Assembly: GCF_023093535.1 (NCBI RefSeq)
Contig: NZ_CP095757.1
Location: 2,666,001 to 2,730,000 of the forward strand
Direction: 5' to 3'
From: Halovivax limisalsi
Lineage (GTDB): Archaea; Halobacteriota; Halobacteria; Halobacteriales; Natrialbaceae
DNA: 64,000 nt
Notes under the pieces: model-generated
What the model was told of the DNA's origin: nothing
The model's input: only the letters and a program-made list of their open reading frames with translations
Databases searched by the model: none
Part shown: piece after piece, positions 18,715 to 27,418 of the stretch
Numbering within the stretch: position 1 is the first letter of the stretch
How the letters are laid out: every line of letters starts with the position of its first letter
Program-made: the position numbers and the translations under genes

Positions 18715-19218
18715 TTACGACGGGACGATCTTCTCCCAGAAGGACTTCATCTCCGAGCCGGTCGCCATCGCGTCGAGTTCGCGGTAGGCCGACTTCTCCT
18801 CCTCGTGGTTGGCTTCGAGCGGGTCCGTGACGGCGTCGTCGTAGTCGAGGCGATCGGCCATCAGCAGCAGCCCCTCGTAGCTCGTCATCTCGACGCGCTC
18901 GGTCATCTTGCCGCCGGTCATGTAGGCCATGTCGCGCATCCCCGGGTCGTCGATCGAGTCGTCCATCGACTCGCGCTCGCGTTTGATCCCGTCGATCACG
19001 GCGTCCTCCGTCGGCGCTGGCGTCGAACCGATCTCGTCGAAGACCGACTCGAGTCGCGAGACGTGCTCGCGCGTCTCCTCCCGGTGGTCGGCGAACCCGT
19101 CGCTCAGCTTGTCGTTCTCGGCCCGGCGGGCCATGTGGTCGAGTTCGTCGACGAGTTGCGTCTCGGCGTAGTACAGCTGTCGGAGCTTGTGTTCGAACAT
19201 GTCTTCGAGCGAGTTCAT
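18715..19218 (-). CDS. DUF892 (YciE/YciF-type) ferritin-like protein
   Basis: The 167-residue protein starts MNSLEDMFEHKLRQLYYAET, the typical opening of the DUF892 four-helix family. Helix 1 has the ExQL..EL pattern (YYAETQLVDELDHMARRAEN). Later conserved segments are HREETREHVSRLESVFDEIG and TSYEGLLLMADRLDYDDAVT, with an EEEKSAYREL terminal helix. Ferritin-like proteins of this group are linked to stress responses in bacteria and archaea; iron binding is possible through the Glu/His helices but not proven. It is the last gene of a long minus-strand series that includes dnaJ and dnaK. Confidence 0.85.
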   Translation of the reverse strand: MNSLEDMFEHKLRQLYYAETQLVDELDHMARRAENDKLSDGFADHREETREHVSRLESVFDEIGSTPAPTEDAVIDGIKRERESMDDSIDDPGMRDMAYMTGGKMTERVEMTSYEGLLLMADRLDYDDAVTDPLEANHEEEKSAYRELDAMATGSEMKSFWEKIVPS

Positions 19219-19363
19219 GACAATATCACCGCACCGTGAGGTGCATCGAGGAGCGGCTTAGTCACGACCCACGGACGTGCAAGCGATGCGGGCGGGGTCG
19301 GTTCGAACCGCCACGCGCGACCCACCGCGGCTGCGTACTGGACAACCGTCCGAGGGCGTGCGG

Positions 19364-20125
19364 TCAGACCGGTTCGAGTTCGACGGCGTCGATCGGAATT
19401 CGGCGAACCGACGACGGCAGGTCGGTCGAATCGGCGCTCTGGTCCCGGTCCGTGACGATCGCGTCGACGTTCGACCCCGACGCCTCGCCGTCGAGCACGG
19501 TCACCCCTTCGGAGACGAGCGGCGCAAGGATTCCGGCCACGACCGCGCGAGGATCGGCGAACGAGGTCGCGACACCGACGCGCGTCCCGGGGTCGATCTC
19601 GTGTCCCGTCGCCACCGTCTCCGCCGCTCGGACCGCGGCTGCGTGCGCGATCGATCGGTCGCCGCCATCGGCGGCCAGCAGCGGCGTCGCGGGGTCGATA
19701 TCGACCGGCGGAAACGACGGGTTCTCGCTCCAGAGGCCGGCGTCGAGGTGGTGGACGTCGGGTGCGGGCGGCTCCCCGTCGTAGCAGACGGCCTGGACCG
19801 TCGACGGGCGATCGGAATCGCCCAGCGCGTCGGCCGGCGCGACGTGCGTCCTGATCGCGCCGTCGGCCACGGCCCCCGCCGGCGGCTCGAACCAGGTGCG
19901 AGCTTCGAGCAGGGCGGTTCCGAGGAACGAGAGGATCGCGAGCGGACCTCGGCCGTCGATGCCGACGGTCACGCCCCGGCGCGCACCCGTGTGCCGGAGG
20001 AAGTTACCCGCCTTCCAGGCCGAGGTGCACAGCCAGTGGGCGTCGTAGGTCCGGCCGCTGGCGTCCACCAGCGCGGGTCGCTCCGATCGACGGTCGCGCG
20101 TCAGCCACTCATCGACGGTCGCCAC
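19364..20125 (-). CDS. Short protein resembling the N-terminal half of adenylate-forming enzymes
   Basis: The 253-residue product starts at a GTG. Its opening, TVDEWLTRDRRSERPALVDA then SGRTYDAHWL, looks like the first strand-helix units of AMP-forming acyl-CoA ligases (the RPALVDASGRTYTY-type pattern). RRGVTVGIDGRGPLAILSFL and TALLEARTWFEPP then follow, like their second subdomain. The phosphate-binding SSGTTGKPKG loop, the later TGD hinge and the catalytic Lys are all absent. It is therefore unlikely to activate carboxylates by itself. It may be a regulatory or scaffolding derivative of the ligase fold. It stands between dnaJ and the DUF892 gene. Confidence 0.65.
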   Translation of the reverse strand: MATVDEWLTRDRRSERPALVDASGRTYDAHWLCTSAWKAGNFLRHTGARRGVTVGIDGRGPLAILSFLGTALLEARTWFEPPAGAVADGAIRTHVAPADALGDSDRPSTVQAVCYDGEPPAPDVHHLDAGLWSENPSFPPVDIDPATPLLAADGGDRSIAHAAAVRAAETVATGHEIDPGTRVGVATSFADPRAVVAGILAPLVSEGVTVLDGEASGSNVDAIVTDRDQSADSTDLPSSVRRIPIDAVELEPV

Positions 20126-20334
20126 GCGGACTCACCCTCATACGGGACCGTTCGACCCGGGACCGAAAAGCGATCCGGATCCGTCGCGACGGCGACGCGG
20201 GGACCGTACGAGCTGACCCCGGTTTCGGGCGGCGGCTCGCGGTCCCGGATGCCGACTTGCAGTCTCAGGTGTCGGCTCGCGATACCGGGGGTGTCCACGC
20301 GACGTCCTCGCGAAATCGCAGCGTCGCGGGCTCG

Positions 20335-21504
20335 TCAGAACGCGCGCTTGATCCGGTCGAAGAAGCCCTCCTGGACCTCGATCTCGTCGCCGCCCGCCTC
20401 GGCGTAGGCTTCGAGCGCCTCGCGCTGGTCCTCGTTGAGCGACTCCGGCGTGACGACCTGGGTCGTGACGAACAGGTCGCCGCGGCCGCGCCCGCGCAGC
20501 CGCGGCATGCCCTTGCCCTGCAGGCGCATCGTCTCGCCGCTCTGGGTGCCCGCGGGGATCTCGAACTCGACCGAGCCGTCGAGCGTCGGGATGGAGACGG
20601 TGTCGCCGAAGACGACCTGCGGGAACGACACCGCCAGGTCGTAGTGGAGGTCGTCGCCGTCGCGCCGGAACGCCTCGTGGTCGGCGATGGAGACGTCGAT
20701 CAGCAGGTTCCCTCGCGGACCGCCTTCGGGGCTCGGCGCGCCCTCGCGTTCCATCCGCAGCGTCTGGCCGTCGCGGATCCCGGCGGGGACGTCGACGGTC
20801 AGCGTCACCTCGTCGCGGACGTAGCCCTCGCCGCGACACTCCCCGCACGTCTCGGAGTAGAGCGTTCCCTCGCCCTCGCAGCGCCGGCAGGTCGTCGTCT
20901 GCTGGACGCGCCCGAGCGGCGTCTGCTGGACCTGTGTCACCTGGCCGCGCCCGCCGCACTCGGGACACGGTTCGGCGTCGGCCGACGGCGGATGCCCGGA
21001 GCCGCCACACTCGTCGCACTCGGCCGGTCGCTCGACGGTGAACTGCCGTTCGACCCCCTCGAACGCGTCTTCCAGGGTGATCTCGAGTTCGGTCCGCAGG
21101 TCGCGCCCGGCGCGCGGTCGTCGTCGACCGCCACCGCCGCGACCGCCGAAGACCTGCTCGAAGATGTCGCCGAGGCCGCCGCCCATCCCGCCGGCGCCGC
21201 CGAACGGATCGCCGCCCACGCCACCGGCACCGCCGAACGGGCCGGCGCCGCCGTCGCTGGCGTCGAAGCCGTGTTTCTCGGCCTGTTCGTACCGGTCGTG
21301 ACCCATCCGATCGTAGGCGTCGCGCTTGTCCTCGTCGGTCAGGACCTGCTTTGCCTTCTGGATCTTCTTGAACTTCTCCTCGGCGTCGGGATCGTCCGAG
21401 ACGTCCGGGTGGTACTCGGTCGCTTTCTTCCGATACGCCCGCTTGATCTCGTCGGCGGAGGCGTCGGAACTCACCCCGAGTACGTCGTAGAAGTCCTCGC
21501 TCAT
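20335..21504 (-). CDS. dnaJ: Chaperone protein DnaJ
   Basis: The 389-residue co-chaperone stimulates DnaK ATPase and presents unfolded clients. It has a J domain with His32-Pro33-Asp34, and a Gly/Phe-rich linker (GGAGPFGGAGGVGGDPFGG) at ~82-125. Four CxxCxGxG-type zinc motifs follow (CDECGGSG, CPECGGRG, CRRCEGEG, CGECRGEG) at ~165-235, then the two C-terminal client-binding barrels. All four zinc repeats are intact, so this is a full type I DnaJ. It follows the PRC-like gene and dnaK on the same strand but 117 bp after the previous start, so it may have its own promoter. Confidence 0.97.
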   Translation of the reverse strand: MSEDFYDVLGVSSDASADEIKRAYRKKATEYHPDVSDDPDAEEKFKKIQKAKQVLTDEDKRDAYDRMGHDRYEQAEKHGFDASDGGAGPFGGAGGVGGDPFGGAGGMGGGLGDIFEQVFGGRGGGGRRRPRAGRDLRTELEITLEDAFEGVERQFTVERPAECDECGGSGHPPSADAEPCPECGGRGQVTQVQQTPLGRVQQTTTCRRCEGEGTLYSETCGECRGEGYVRDEVTLTVDVPAGIRDGQTLRMEREGAPSPEGGPRGNLLIDVSIADHEAFRRDGDDLHYDLAVSFPQVVFGDTVSIPTLDGSVEFEIPAGTQSGETMRLQGKGMPRLRGRGRGDLFVTTQVVTPESLNEDQREALEAYAEAGGDEIEVQEGFFDRIKRAF

Positions 21505-21620
21505 TCGTTACCCACCGATAACGCGTTGAGCCACTTCAAGGGACCGTTCGGCCCGCGCCGCCACCGCGTCGAGAACCGGTCCGTCGTCCGCCGTCCCGGC
21601 CGGAGCGGGCGCCGACCCGA

Positions 21621-23153
21621 TCAATCGGCGCGATCGAGGCCGCCCAGTTCGTCGGTGCCTTTCAACTCCACCTGGTCGTCGGTGATCCGTCGAATTTGCT
21701 CGATCTCGACCGGGTAGTCGTCTTCGCCGCCGTCGCCCCAGTCCAGCGCCGCCTTGATCCGATCGGTGATCCCCGGGTGCGCGTCGACGCGCATCACCTC
21801 GCCGTTCTCCTCGACGGTCGAGACCATCCCGACCTCCTCGCCGGTCGCGTCGACGACCGTCTTCCCGACGTCGTCGTCCGTGAGGGTCACGCGCCCGGGG
21901 CTGGCGTCCGGTTCGACGCCCGCTGAATCGCCTATCGCGTCGCCGGATTCGGGGCCAGCCGCCCCACCGCCGGCCGCTTCGGTCGAGGGCTCGGCACCGG
22001 TCGCCGTCCCGGCGTCCGCCGCGGATTCGTCGGTGATTTCCGTGGCCACGTCCCGGGTGTCGAGGACCTCCATCTCGAGGACCGAGCCGCCCGTCACGTC
22101 CGCCTCGAGTCGCTTGCGGTCGACCACCTCGTCTTCGACGACGCGCTCGCGGTCGAAGTGGGTCCGAATGCGATCGTCTTCGTCGAACTCGGTCTGGATC
22201 TCGCACTCGTTCAGGACGTCCTCGGAGCTGAGTCCGACGTCGAGCAAGTCGCTCGTCGCGATCGATCGGTGTAACCCTTCGACGTCGATGTCGCGATCTT
22301 CGACCGTCTCCGTCTCTGCGACGTCCGTCTCGGAGACCCGACTTTCGACGGTGAAGCGCTCGACGAACCCCCGGGTCACCGACCACACCTCCTCGACGTC
22401 GAACGACGCGGCGTAGGGCACCGTCGAGGTATCGATCGCACGACGCTCCGCATCGGTTACGCCGGATTCGGTGCTCGGACCCGTATCGTCGTCCATTGCG
22501 CCCATCGTTGACTCGTCGTCCATCGTCCCGGTACCGGACTCGTCGCCCGTCGCGGTCGACCCGCGCTCCATCGAGCCCGCGCGCTCGACCGATCCGAAAT
22601 AGCCCTCCTCGTCGAACCAGTCGCGGTGGCCGCCTTCGACGGACTCGTCGTCGACGAGTCGGCAGCCGGTGCACTCGCGCTCGACCAGTTCGACGTCGAG
22701 CACCTCCTGATCGACCAGGCTCGTTTCCACGAGTTCGCTCTCGACGGTCGCCTCCTCGACGACGACGCTCTCGACGACGGTCGTCTCCTGGATCTCGCTC
22801 GTCACCGTCTCGCCCTCGATGAGGCGCTCTTCGAGTTCCGTTTCCGAGAGGCCCGTCCGGGTGATCGCCTCGTCCCGGCTCGTCACCTCGAACGGTTCGT
22901 CCGCGTCGGCGCCCCGATAGACGACGATCCGGTCGCCCTCGTCGAGGTGGTCGAAGAACTCATCCCACTCGGCTCGCTCGTGGGAGTCGCCCACGTCCGA
23001 CTCGTCGACGATCCGGTACTCCGTCGACTCCGCGGTCGTCCCCTCGCCAGCGCGTCTGACCGGCGTCGCCCGGTGCTCGTCCGCCCAGTCGCGAATCGTC
23101 TCCCGATCCGTCGACAGTCGGCCCGCTCGGTCATCGGCGGAATCTCGACTCAT
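21621..23153 (-). CDS. Acidic hypothetical protein with C-terminal PRC-barrel-like domain
   Basis: The 510-residue protein lies between dnaK and dnaJ. Residues ~1-130 form a globular region (RIVDESDVGDSHERAEWDEF, GDRIVVYRGADADEPFEVTS). The middle is long and repetitive, with runs of ExVxxxE strands (EIQETTVVESVVVEEATVES, ESELVETSLVDQEVLDVELV) and a lone ECTGC pair near residue 162. The last ~90 residues, VTLTDDDVGKTVVDATGEEV followed by GMVSTVEENGEVMRVDAHPG, resemble a PRC barrel. No membrane segment is seen. Position among chaperone genes suggests a stress-related role, which is inference. Confidence 0.7.
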   Translation of the reverse strand: MSRDSADDRAGRLSTDRETIRDWADEHRATPVRRAGEGTTAESTEYRIVDESDVGDSHERAEWDEFFDHLDEGDRIVVYRGADADEPFEVTSRDEAITRTGLSETELEERLIEGETVTSEIQETTVVESVVVEEATVESELVETSLVDQEVLDVELVERECTGCRLVDDESVEGGHRDWFDEEGYFGSVERAGSMERGSTATGDESGTGTMDDESTMGAMDDDTGPSTESGVTDAERRAIDTSTVPYAASFDVEEVWSVTRGFVERFTVESRVSETDVAETETVEDRDIDVEGLHRSIATSDLLDVGLSSEDVLNECEIQTEFDEDDRIRTHFDRERVVEDEVVDRKRLEADVTGGSVLEMEVLDTRDVATEITDESAADAGTATGAEPSTEAAGGGAAGPESGDAIGDSAGVEPDASPGRVTLTDDDVGKTVVDATGEEVGMVSTVEENGEVMRVDAHPGITDRIKAALDWGDGGEDDYPVEIEQIRRITDDQVELKGTDELGGLDRAD

Positions 23154-23503
23154 AGCGTTTTCTAGGGTCGGGCGTCGACCGTCTAAACGGCCCCAATCGT
23201 TTCGGCGATAGTAGGTGATTTCCAGGTCGCCCGCCCGACGATCGCGAGGCCGTCGTTCGTTCGGCCGCGATCGCCGCCGTCCAATATCGCGTTACCGGCG
23301 CCGATCCGTCTCGGCGGCGAACCAGCGGGTCTCGACCAGGTCTGGACGCCACTCGTTTGCCTAGTATCGAATTACTACCGATGGTAATCAACCGTGTCGC
23401 GAACAACGTCGGGGAAAATTGCGTCCGCCTCCGTCACCGTTCGATTCGTCGACGAGCGGCGGGCAGCGACCGGGCGTCGGCCTGCGACGGCGGAGCGGTG
23501 GCT
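23154..23503. other. Intergenic between dnaK and the PRC-like gene
   Basis: This 350-bp stretch separates two genes on the minus strand and holds no coding sequence I can support. An A+T-richer patch around 23360-23395 contains an imperfect inverted repeat, ATTACTACC then GGTAAT around a GAT centre. It lies about 215 bp upstream of the PRC-like gene start. Confidence 0.4.
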
Positions 23504-25444
23504 CTACTCGTCCGCCTCGTCTTCGTCGTCCTCGTCGACTTCCTCGAAGTCCGCATCGACGAACTCCTCTTCGGTCGCCTCGGCGCCGGCAGCCCCGCCA
23601 GCGGGGCCGGGGTTCGGGCCGTCACCCACGTCGGCGCCGGCCGCACCGCCCGGACCGGCTGCGCCGCCAGCTGCGCCCGCGCCCTCGGCGCCAGCCGCCG
23701 CGGCCTCCTGGTAGACCTGCTTGCCGACTTCCTGCAGTTCGTCGCTCAGCTCCTGGGTCGCCTCCTCGATGGCTTCCGCGTCGGCGTCGGTGTCGTCGAT
23801 GGTCTCCTCGACGTCGTCGACGGCGGCCTCGATCGACTCGCGGAGGTCGTCGCCGACGTCGTCGTTCTCCTCGAGGAGGGTCTCGGCGCGCTGGATCGTC
23901 GCCTCGGCCGTGTTACGCGCTTCGATGCGCTCGCGGCGGGCCTTGTCCTCCTCGGCGTGTTCCTCGGCCTCGCGCTGCATGCGCTCGATCTCCTCGTCGG
24001 AGAGGCCGGCGCCGCCCTCGATCGTGATCTCCTCGGACTCGCCGGTGCCTTTGTCCTCCGCGGAGACGTTGACGATGCCGTTCTCGTCGATCGAGAACGA
24101 GACCTCGATCTTCGGCGTGCCGGCGGGGGCCGGCGGGATGCCGGTCAGGTGGAACTCGCCGAGCATCTCGTTCTTCTCGGCGATCTCGCGCTCGCCCTGG
24201 AAGACCCGAACCTGGACGGACGTCTGGTTGTCCGCGGCGGTGGTGAAGATCTTCGACTCCTCGGTCGGGATCGTCGTGTTCTTCTCGATGAGGCGCTCGA
24301 AGAGACCGCCCTTGACCTCGATCCCGAGGCTGAGCGGCGTGACGTCGAGCAGGACGATGTCGTCGACCTCGCCGCCGAGGACGCCGCCCTGGATCGCCGC
24401 GCCCAGCGCGACGGCCTCGTCCGGGTTGACGTTCTTCTGCGGTGCGTGGCCGGTGAGCGATTCGACCTTCTCGACGACCTGGGGCATGCGCGTCGAGCCG
24501 CCGACGAGGAGGATTTCGTCGATGTCGTCCTTGTCGTAGCCCGCGTCCTCGAGCGCTTGCTCCGTCGGTTCGACCGTGCGCTCGATCAGGTCCGACGTGA
24601 GCGACTCGAACTTCGCGCGGGTGAGCGAGGCCTCGAGGTGGATCGGGCCGTCGTCGGTCGCCGTGATGAACGGCAGGTTGATCTCGGTCTCCTTGCGCGA
24701 GGAGAGTTCGATCTTGGCCTCCTCGGCGGCGTCCTTCAGCCGCTGGAGCGCCTGGCGATCGTCGCGGAGGTCGATGCCGTGCTCCTCCTCGAACTGGTCG
24801 GCCAGCCAGTCGATGATCGCGTGGTCCCAGTCGTCGCCGCCGAGGTCGTTGTCACCGTTGGTCGCGACGACCTCGTAGACGCCGCCGCCCAGGTCGAGGA
24901 TGGAGACGTCGAAGGTCCCGCCACCGAGGTCGTACACGAGGACGGTCTGATCGGACTCGTCGTCGAGTCCGTAGGCCATCGCCGCCGCGGTCGGCTCGTT
25001 GATGATCCGCTCGACCTCGAAGCCGGCGATCTCGCCGGCGTCCTTCGTCGCCTGGCGCTGGCGATCCGAGAAGTACGCGGGCACCGTGATGACCGCCTTC
25101 TCGATTTCGTCGCCGAGGTAGTCCTCGGCGTCGCGCTTGATCTTCTGGAGCGTCATCGCCGAGATCTCCTCCGGCGAGTACTCCTCGTCGTCGATCTCGA
25201 CGGTGTAGTCCTCGTCGCCCATGTGGCGCTTGATCGAGGAGATCGTCCGCTCCGGGTTCTGGATCGCCTGGTTCTTCGCCGGTTTCCCGACGAGGCGCTC
25301 GTCGTCGTCCGTAAACGCGACGACCGACGGCGTCGTCCGGTCACCTTCGGCGTTGACGATGATCTCCGGGTCGCCCCCTTCCATCACCGCGAACGCGCTG
25401 TTCGTCGTCCCGAGGTCGATACCGAGTATCTTGTTGCTCGCCAT
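23504..25444 (-). CDS. dnaK: Chaperone protein DnaK (Hsp70)
   Basis: The 646-residue ATP-driven chaperone begins [20 protein letters not shown] with the phosphate-binding IDLGTTNS loop. Other Hsp70 signatures are [12 protein letters not shown] near residue 140, [20 protein letters not shown] near 165 and [20 protein letters not shown] near 305. The substrate-binding domain starts near [14 protein letters not shown]. The C-terminal lid ends in a Gly/Ala/Pro-rich stretch and a very acidic tail. The codon just before the ATG is GTG, but the ATG matches the family start and lies about 28 bp from a TATA box, so the message is probably leaderless. Confidence 0.98.
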   Translation of the reverse strand: MASNKILGIDLGTTNSAFAVMEGGDPEIIVNAEGDRTTPSVVAFTDDDERLVGKPAKNQAIQNPERTISSIKRHMGDEDYTVEIDDEEYSPEEISAMTLQKIKRDAEDYLGDEIEKAVITVPAYFSDRQRQATKDAGEIAGFEVERIINEPTAAAMAYGLDDESDQTVLVYDLGGGTFDVSILDLGGGVYEVVATNGDNDLGGDDWDHAIIDWLADQFEEEHGIDLRDDRQALQRLKDAAEEAKIELSSRKETEINLPFITATDDGPIHLEASLTRAKFESLTSDLIERTVEPTEQALEDAGYDKDDIDEILLVGGSTRMPQVVEKVESLTGHAPQKNVNPDEAVALGAAIQGGVLGGEVDDIVLLDVTPLSLGIEVKGGLFERLIEKNTTIPTEESKIFTTAADNQTSVQVRVFQGEREIAEKNEMLGEFHLTGIPPAPAGTPKIEVSFSIDENGIVNVSAEDKGTGESEEITIEGGAGLSDEEIERMQREAEEHAEEDKARRERIEARNTAEATIQRAETLLEENDDVGDDLRESIEAAVDDVEETIDDTDADAEAIEEATQELSDELQEVGKQVYQEAAAAGAEGAGAAGGAAGPGGAAGADVGDGPNPGPAGGAAGAEATEEEFVDADFEEVDEDDEDEADE

Positions 25445-25469
25445 CACGATTCCCTTGTGAACACTTTGT

Positions 25470-25475
25470 TTTAAA
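25470..25475 (-). promoter_or_regulatory. TATA box of dnaK
   Basis: TTTAAA (palindromic, read on the minus strand) is flanked by further A/T bases and is centred about 28 bp upstream of the dnaK ATG. It is the strongest TATA element in the chaperone block, which fits a highly expressed or heat-inducible gene. Confidence 0.65.
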
Positions 25476-25812
25476 TCTTTGTGCGATCGAGCAGATTTAC
25501 TTTGTATTATTCTTTCTATCCGTCGTAGCCGGGGCGATCCGGGTCTCTACAGCGGGAGACGTCCTGTAATCAGCGTCAGTGAAAGGAAACGTCAACGGCC
25601 GATCGGTACCGACACCATCGACGCGGCCGGTTCGAACCGGCGTCGAATCGATACTGTTTCGATTCAGCATCCCGGACCTCCGACCGGGGCACGTCACGCT
25701 CGTCAGGATCCCCGACACACTCCGACGGTGGACAGTCAACCGGTGCCGCCGCGAACGAGTCGCCGTCGTGCCGGCCGACGTCGACGGTCGAACGGTCGAG
25801 CCGACCGATGTC
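25476..25812. other. Intergenic between grpE and dnaK
   Basis: About 340 bp without a gene. The part nearest dnaK (25480-25520) is A+T-rich and may hold the transcription-factor-B element and heat-response sites. The rest is ordinary G+C-rich spacer. The size argues that dnaK has its own promoter and is not simply read through from grpE. Confidence 0.45.
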
Positions 25813-27216
25813 TTACTCGTCGGATTCGTCGTCGGCGATTTCACCGCCGAGTTCGATCGTGTCGGACGGATCGTCGGTCGACTCCTCGACTTCGCCGCCG
25901 AGTTCGATGGCGTCGTCCCCCTCGGCCGCATCCGCTCGGTCGTCGTCCGACGAGCGGTCCGTCGCACCGTCGCTTGCGTCGTCCTCGGTCGTGGCCGCCC
26001 GTTCGTCGGCTGCTTCGTCGGGCCCCCCGGCGGGGTCGGATTCGTCGTCATCGTCAGCGCCCGCCGGAGCGGCCGGCTCGCCGCCGGCGTCAGGGTCGGG
26101 CTCGTCGACGTCGGTCCCGTCCGCGTCGGATTCGCCGTCGGCACCGGCGAGCGCCTCGGCGTCGGCTTCGTCGGCGTCCTCAACCGAATCAGCCGCGTCG
26201 TCGGGATCGCTCGAGTCCGCCCCGTCGAGTTCGCCGTTGCTCACCGTCACCTGGGCGTTCTGGATGACCTTGTCGCCCATCTCGTAGCCCGGCGTGAACA
26301 CCTCCGCGACGGTTCCTTCCGGCTGTTCGCTGTCGACTTTGACCATCACTTCGTGGCGCTGAGGGTCGACGTCCGTCCCCGGATCCGGCTCGATCTCCTC
26401 GACGTTCTCGTCCGCGAGGACGCGATCGAACTCGCGAAGCGTCATGTCGACGCCCTCCCTGAGCGATTCGGCGTCGTCGCCACCCTCCTCGAGCGCGCGC
26501 TTGAGATTGTCCCGGACGCCCACCAGCCGGGCGACGAGATCCTCCGTCGCGCGGGATTTGAGCTGCTCCTGGCGTTTCTTCGCGCGTTTCTTGTAGTTCT
26601 GGAAGTCCGCCTGCTTCCGTTTCAGCGCCGATTCCAGCTCCTCGACCCGCTCCTCGCGCGATTCGAGTTCGGCTTCGAGGTCCTCGATACGGGTCTCGCG
26701 GTCGTCCAGCTTGGCCTGGAGGTCCTCGATCGTCCCCGCCTGCTCGTCGTTTCGCTCGCGGAGGTCAGCGAGTTCCTCGCGCTGGTGATCGAGCGTCTCG
26801 TTGACCTCTCTGGCCGTTTCGACCACGCTCGTCACCTGCTCGGCGAGGCCCTCGTCGTGCGATGCCACGCGATCGATCAGGTCCTGCAGTTCCGCCGCCG
26901 TGTCGGGCCCCGTCCGGGACGCGTCGGCCGATTCAGCGGCCTCGTCGGCCGCCTCGGTCGGCTCGGTCGGCTCCGCGGTCTCGTCACGGCCGTCGTCCGC
27001 GTCGCCACGTTCGTCGGTCGACTCACCCTCGCCGACCGACGACTCGCCGTCGTCGGTCGGATCAGCGTCCTCCGTCCGTTCGCGCGAGTCCGTTCCCTCC
27101 CCGGCGGGCTCGACGTCCGAGTCGTCCGTTCCCGGCGACGCGTCCTCGTCCGCGTCGGGGCCGCCCTCCGGCCGAACCCCCTGGGCCGTAGCGTCCGCAC
27201 CCTCGTCATCGCTCAT
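25813..27216 (-). CDS. grpE: Nucleotide exchange factor GrpE, with large acidic extensions
   Basis: The 467-residue protein releases ADP from DnaK. The GrpE core runs from about residue 200 to 328: KRKQADFQNYKKRAKKRQEQ starts it, and PQRHEVMVKVDSEQPEGTVA and VFTPGYEMGDKVIQNAQVTV end it. A long heptad coiled coil (about 125-200, for example LEAELESREERVEELESALK) precedes it. The first ~105 and last ~139 residues are almost purely acidic, low-complexity sequence. The C-terminal tail carries two IELGGE copies (residues ~437 and ~454). A usual GrpE has about 200 residues, so this one is more than doubled. The ATG at 27216 begins MSDDEGADATAQGVRPEGG. Confidence 0.93.
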   Translation of the reverse strand: MSDDEGADATAQGVRPEGGPDADEDASPGTDDSDVEPAGEGTDSRERTEDADPTDDGESSVGEGESTDERGDADDGRDETAEPTEPTEAADEAAESADASRTGPDTAAELQDLIDRVASHDEGLAEQVTSVVETAREVNETLDHQREELADLRERNDEQAGTIEDLQAKLDDRETRIEDLEAELESREERVEELESALKRKQADFQNYKKRAKKRQEQLKSRATEDLVARLVGVRDNLKRALEEGGDDAESLREGVDMTLREFDRVLADENVEEIEPDPGTDVDPQRHEVMVKVDSEQPEGTVAEVFTPGYEMGDKVIQNAQVTVSNGELDGADSSDPDDAADSVEDADEADAEALAGADGESDADGTDVDEPDPDAGGEPAAPAGADDDDESDPAGGPDEAADERAATTEDDASDGATDRSSDDDRADAAEGDDAIELGGEVEESTDDPSDTIELGGEIADDESDE

Positions 27217-27418
27217 ATCGATGTCAAGGAAGACCGGAAATAAAAGGATTGAGGTCCGGAGATCCGGGGAACCGGACGCCAGAATCGCGGCGGTCCCGAC
27301 CGATCCCGAGCACCGTGGCGCCCAAATGCCCGATTGTGGAGAGAGTCGTTCCTTTCCGCCGTTGTATTCACGATTCCGTGGAATAAGGATATCCCCCTGG
27401 TCGGTGGCAGGACCACGC

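Noticed and set aside
16231-19239. 1002-residue open frame on the plus strand
   Set aside because: It crosses the S9 peptidase, the hypothetical gene and the DUF892 gene and is arginine-rich shadow sequence caused by G+C-rich codon use.
20138-21019. Arginine-rich open frame on the minus strand
   Set aside because: It overlaps dnaJ in another frame and has no domain; the intergenic region 20126-20334 holds no gene.
23357-25474. 705-residue open frame on the plus strand
   Set aside because: It is antisense to dnaK and shows no recognisable domain.
25579-27243. 554-residue open frame on the plus strand
   Set aside because: It is antisense to grpE; composition is valine/arginine-rich, typical of shadow frames.
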